A stretch of DNA of 64,000 bases from Spinacia oleracea (Eukaryota; Streptophyta; Magnoliopsida; Caryophyllales; Amaranthaceae). The stretch covers positions 9,835,747 to 9,899,746 of the forward strand of contig NC_079488.1 of NCBI RefSeq assembly GCF_020520425.1. Reading direction: 5' to 3'. Positions within the stretch are counted from its first letter, which is position 1. Every line of letters starts with the position of its first letter. This document shows, in pieces, positions 61,502-64,000 of this stretch. The notes beneath the pieces were generated by a model. That model searched no databases, had not been told where the DNA came from, and was given only the letters and a program-made list of their open reading frames with translations. The position numbers were made by a program, and so were the translations under genes.

Positions 61502-61519
61502 CCCCACAGACGGCGCCAA
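61502..61519 (-). promoter_or_regulatory. Element 4 primer binding site
   Basis: TGGCGCCGTCTGTGGGGA on the minus strand, next to the 5' LTR. Confidence 0.9.
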
Positions 61520-61521
61520 AT

Positions 61522-61855
61522 TGTTTCGGGGTTGAAACGATAGTAGGAGCGTCCTTGGTATCTTGGGTTCCGGTCTCGTGCGGTGCCTGCAAGATGAACT
61601 CCGGGCCAAGGGGGGGTCCCCGAGGCGGAGCCTCCGACGCTCAAGTCAGTACAATTGATGTATAAAATGAGGTGTTTAGGGGAGAGAGAGTAGGGTGGCT
61701 TCTCTAGGGTTAGAGAATCACCCCTTTTACCTTGCCCTTTGAGGGGTATATATAGTGCCTTGTTGGGCCTTTGAGGCCTTGTAAGGGATATTGGGCTTGA
61801 GTGGATTTTATTGGCTTTTGGGTTAAAATGGTGAGCCCATTTTGACACCCCAACA
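61522..61855 (-). repeat. Element 4 5' LTR
   Basis: Same as 59446-59779 except for one visible base. Confidence 0.92.
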
Positions 61856-61860
61856 GAGAC

Positions 61861-62450
61861 CATAATATAAGTGTATGCATACACAACATGCGTATTGCGA
61901 GCGTGACAATTGTCCTAATATACAAAGTATGAATCGTAGGATATTAGAACGAGTGTTTATCACACATGTTTCACTTCGTATAGAATGTGGCTCCTTCAAC
62001 CTTGTTGTACAACCAAAATATGTAAGGAGTAAATTCGTTATAGTTGTGCCTTGGTGTATTTTGGTTTCTTTTCTAACCTTTTAGGTTATACTACGTAATT
62101 GTTTTCTTTGAATGAATCTTTGTAAAAGAAGATATAGACATCCACAAATGTCATTTCCAACCTGCTCCAAATGTCAGGGAAGATTATGAGAAAGAGATGG
62201 CTCCAGTTACTGATTCCTAGTTCTTATGGCTTCAAAGCTGCCTGGATGATGGTTAATGTTTATATTGCTAACTCGGCGTATGCTTCTTTTGGTTTTTGTT
62301 GTAATATATAAATTTTATGTGCGTCTAATTCTGATCAGCCATAGTCTTGATTACGGGTTTTTGAGTTCGACTATGGACTGCTTTTGGTATATTTGTAAAA
62401 CTCTAATGTTTTACTATGGGGTCTTAGTCACCTCTCTATAATATATCGAA
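61861..62450. other. AT-rich spacer
   Basis: No gene, RNA or clear repeat recognised. Confidence 0.4.
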
Positions 62451-62452
62451 AA

Positions 62453-63209
62453 TGATAAAGGTCGCAACATGCGACTTTTAAGCCGTGTCACAATGATGAC
62501 ATGACATGCTTATGTGTCATGATTTAAATTGGAAACTAAAATATTTATGTTCCGGCATGGATTGGGAACAGTTGGAGAGGTCTTGCGGGTTGTGAGGTGT
62601 TGTTATCCAGATGAGTTCCTGCACAGATAACAATGGTGAACTACCTTCGGAGGTGATTCGAGGATCCCTATCCTATGCTAAGTCAGATATGGTATGTGAT
62701 ATGTGTTTAAGGTTAAGGGAAAATGATTGTGATTGCGTACCTTTCGTAATAAATGAGGTCCATATATATAGGCGCGGGTCGGGTGTACGGACAAGTATGG
62801 GTCCTACCCGGTTGATAGCGACCCGTTGACTCTCTGATTGGTCACATGCCTTCTTCCTACCAGCCTTCCAGGGAAGCTGGTAAGAAATATGACTGCTGGT
62901 AGGTTTATTTGCATGTAGACCCTACCTATATGAGGGTGCTACCGGTCTGCTGGTAGTACACCCGTACAATTTAACTTATATAATCTAGCATATATGTTTC
63001 AAAAAAAGGTAGGAAAATCTTAATATTCTAATTTGTTTCCTTCTTTACATTGATTACCTTGTTTATGTATTTTTATAGTAAAAATATTGAATTGATAGTA
63101 AAAATATTCTGATGACGCATAGCCTACGTGGTCCCTGTATGTACCAATTAAACTGCGGCACGTACGATTGCGACAACTACATGTTGTCCCAACTTGCGAC
63201 CTTTATCAT
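62453..63209. mobile_element. Small inverted-repeat element
   Basis: GATAAAGGTCGCAA at the left is mirrored by TTGCGACCTTTATC at the right, with further weak symmetry. The 9-bp flanks ATCGAAAAT and ATCACCCAT match only partly. The interior includes a GGGAAGCTGGTAAGAAATAT region and an unrecognised 72-codon frame. Confidence 0.45.
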
Positions 63210-63714
63210 CACCCATAATATATTTCTTATTTCTGCATTAAAAAAAACATCCACAAAAGTATCAAAATGAAGTCTTAATTTAATGATTAAAACTTATTAT
63301 ATCTGTGTGATAGATGTTAGATTTGCATTCTCATCCCCAGTTTTAATTTAAACTCCACTTATATATGGTTCATTAGGACCGTGGAATCGTGGACGGTAGT
63401 CAATTGTGAGGTCAATGTTAGCAAGAAGTAAACAAATTAGCAACGTGAAAAATGTATCAAAATTTGACACCAACAAAAGTGCGCTTTCCACTAAATAAAG
63501 CATATATTATTGATTTACTTTATTTATGTATTTTTGACATCGCATTATTGATTTATTGTTGTAAAGGTTATTATTTTCTATTGGACATTTATTTTTATTT
63601 CATTGTTAACATGATTGGCTCATTTTTTACATGGACCCAACCCATCTAAACATGTGACCCACCAGACTCGCCCTCATTATTTAAACTATTTTATATGTTT
63701 AAAATGATAATATA

Positions 63715-64000
63715 CTAGATTTTAGCCTGTGCGATGCACGGATTCTATTAAATTTTTATATTTAAATAAAACACCTATGTATATACCAATTTTATATTCT
63801 TTGTGTTAGATTAAATTAGTTTTTGATTTTGCATTGAATTTCATTTTAGATTTTTTTTTTTATAATTATGAGAGTGTTTGTTTTTTGATGAAATTGTATG
63901 TGCGTAATATAAAATTAATAAAAATATATACTTGACACTTAATTATTTACCTACGTGGCACTCAACTTTTTTAATTCAAAATTAATTTTAAAATCTTATT
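63715..64000 (-). mobile_element. Second Helitron-like 3' end (element continues beyond window)
   Basis: On the minus strand CCGTGC-ATC-GCACAGG forms a short hairpin followed 11 bases later by CTAG and T, like the end at 50602. The body would extend right, out of the window. 63210-63714 shows no gene. Confidence 0.45.

Larger units (their letters stand above)
59446..61855 (-). mobile_element. Element 4: 2.4-kb non-coding LTR element
   Basis: Two 334-bp LTRs (59446-59779, 61522-61855) with one visible difference, flanked by identical GAGAC duplications (59441-59445, 61856-61860). The PBS beside the right LTR (TGGCGCCGTCTGTGGGGA on the minus strand) and a purine tract beside the left one set minus orientation. 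The 1.74-kb interior has no gene and consists mostly of tandem repeats. It is larger than classic TRIMs; its PBS equals that of elements 2 and 3. Confidence 0.95.

Overview
This is a plant nuclear genome segment. The evidence is GT-AG intron-split genes, an AT-rich background, plant gene families (an OPR3-type 12-oxophytodienoate reductase, REM-type B3 proteins, a short GRF zinc-finger protein) and dense plant transposable elements (Tat-lineage Ty3/gypsy LTR elements, MULEs, Stowaway-like MITEs, Helitron ends). A eudicot is likely. The exact species cannot be fixed from the sequence alone.

Layout. 1-11205: most of a large, decayed Tat/Ogre-like LTR retrotransposon (element 1). It keeps a broken gag-protease, has no reverse transcriptase or integrase, and carries an antisense, spliced plant-mobile-domain (PMD)-like gene. 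It cuts off the 3' part of a GRF zinc-finger gene (11206-11540, minus). 12103-12923: a non-autonomous MULE with a perfect 9-bp target duplication that carries two tRNA-Arg-like sequences. 14070-18599: a five-exon OPR3-type gene of jasmonate synthesis. 19605-25113 and 33571-37765: two minus-strand tandem paralogues with three B3 domains each (REM type) and matching intron phases. Between them sits element 2 (25465-32804), a complete LTR element with 5-bp target duplications, gag-protease only, and an antisense Transposase_28-like gene. 38105-49682: element 3, a young and nearly complete Tat element with gag, protease, RT, two RNase H domains and integrase, plus a six-exon antisense gene. 50602 to about 55110: a Helitron-like element with RPA-type OB-fold exons. 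55581-57214: a second MULE with about 125-150 bp terminal inverted repeats. 57538-59135: a possible poly(A)-tailed retroposon. 59446-61855: element 4, a 2.4-kb non-coding LTR element filled with tandem repeats. The last 2 kb hold a small inverted-repeat element and a second Helitron 3' end.

How the parts relate. Elements 2, 3 and 4 share an identical 18-nt primer binding site, so the coding-poor elements 2 and 4 could in principle be mobilised by an element like 3. All three large LTR elements carry, next to the 3' LTR and on the opposite strand, an intron-containing gene; two have a clear TATA box of their own and the third only a weak TTTAAAA match. In elements 1 and 2 this gene remains although the RT/integrase region is gone. 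The two REM genes each have an LTR element inserted about 350 bp upstream. Exon boundaries were read by eye from splice consensus and reading-frame phase.
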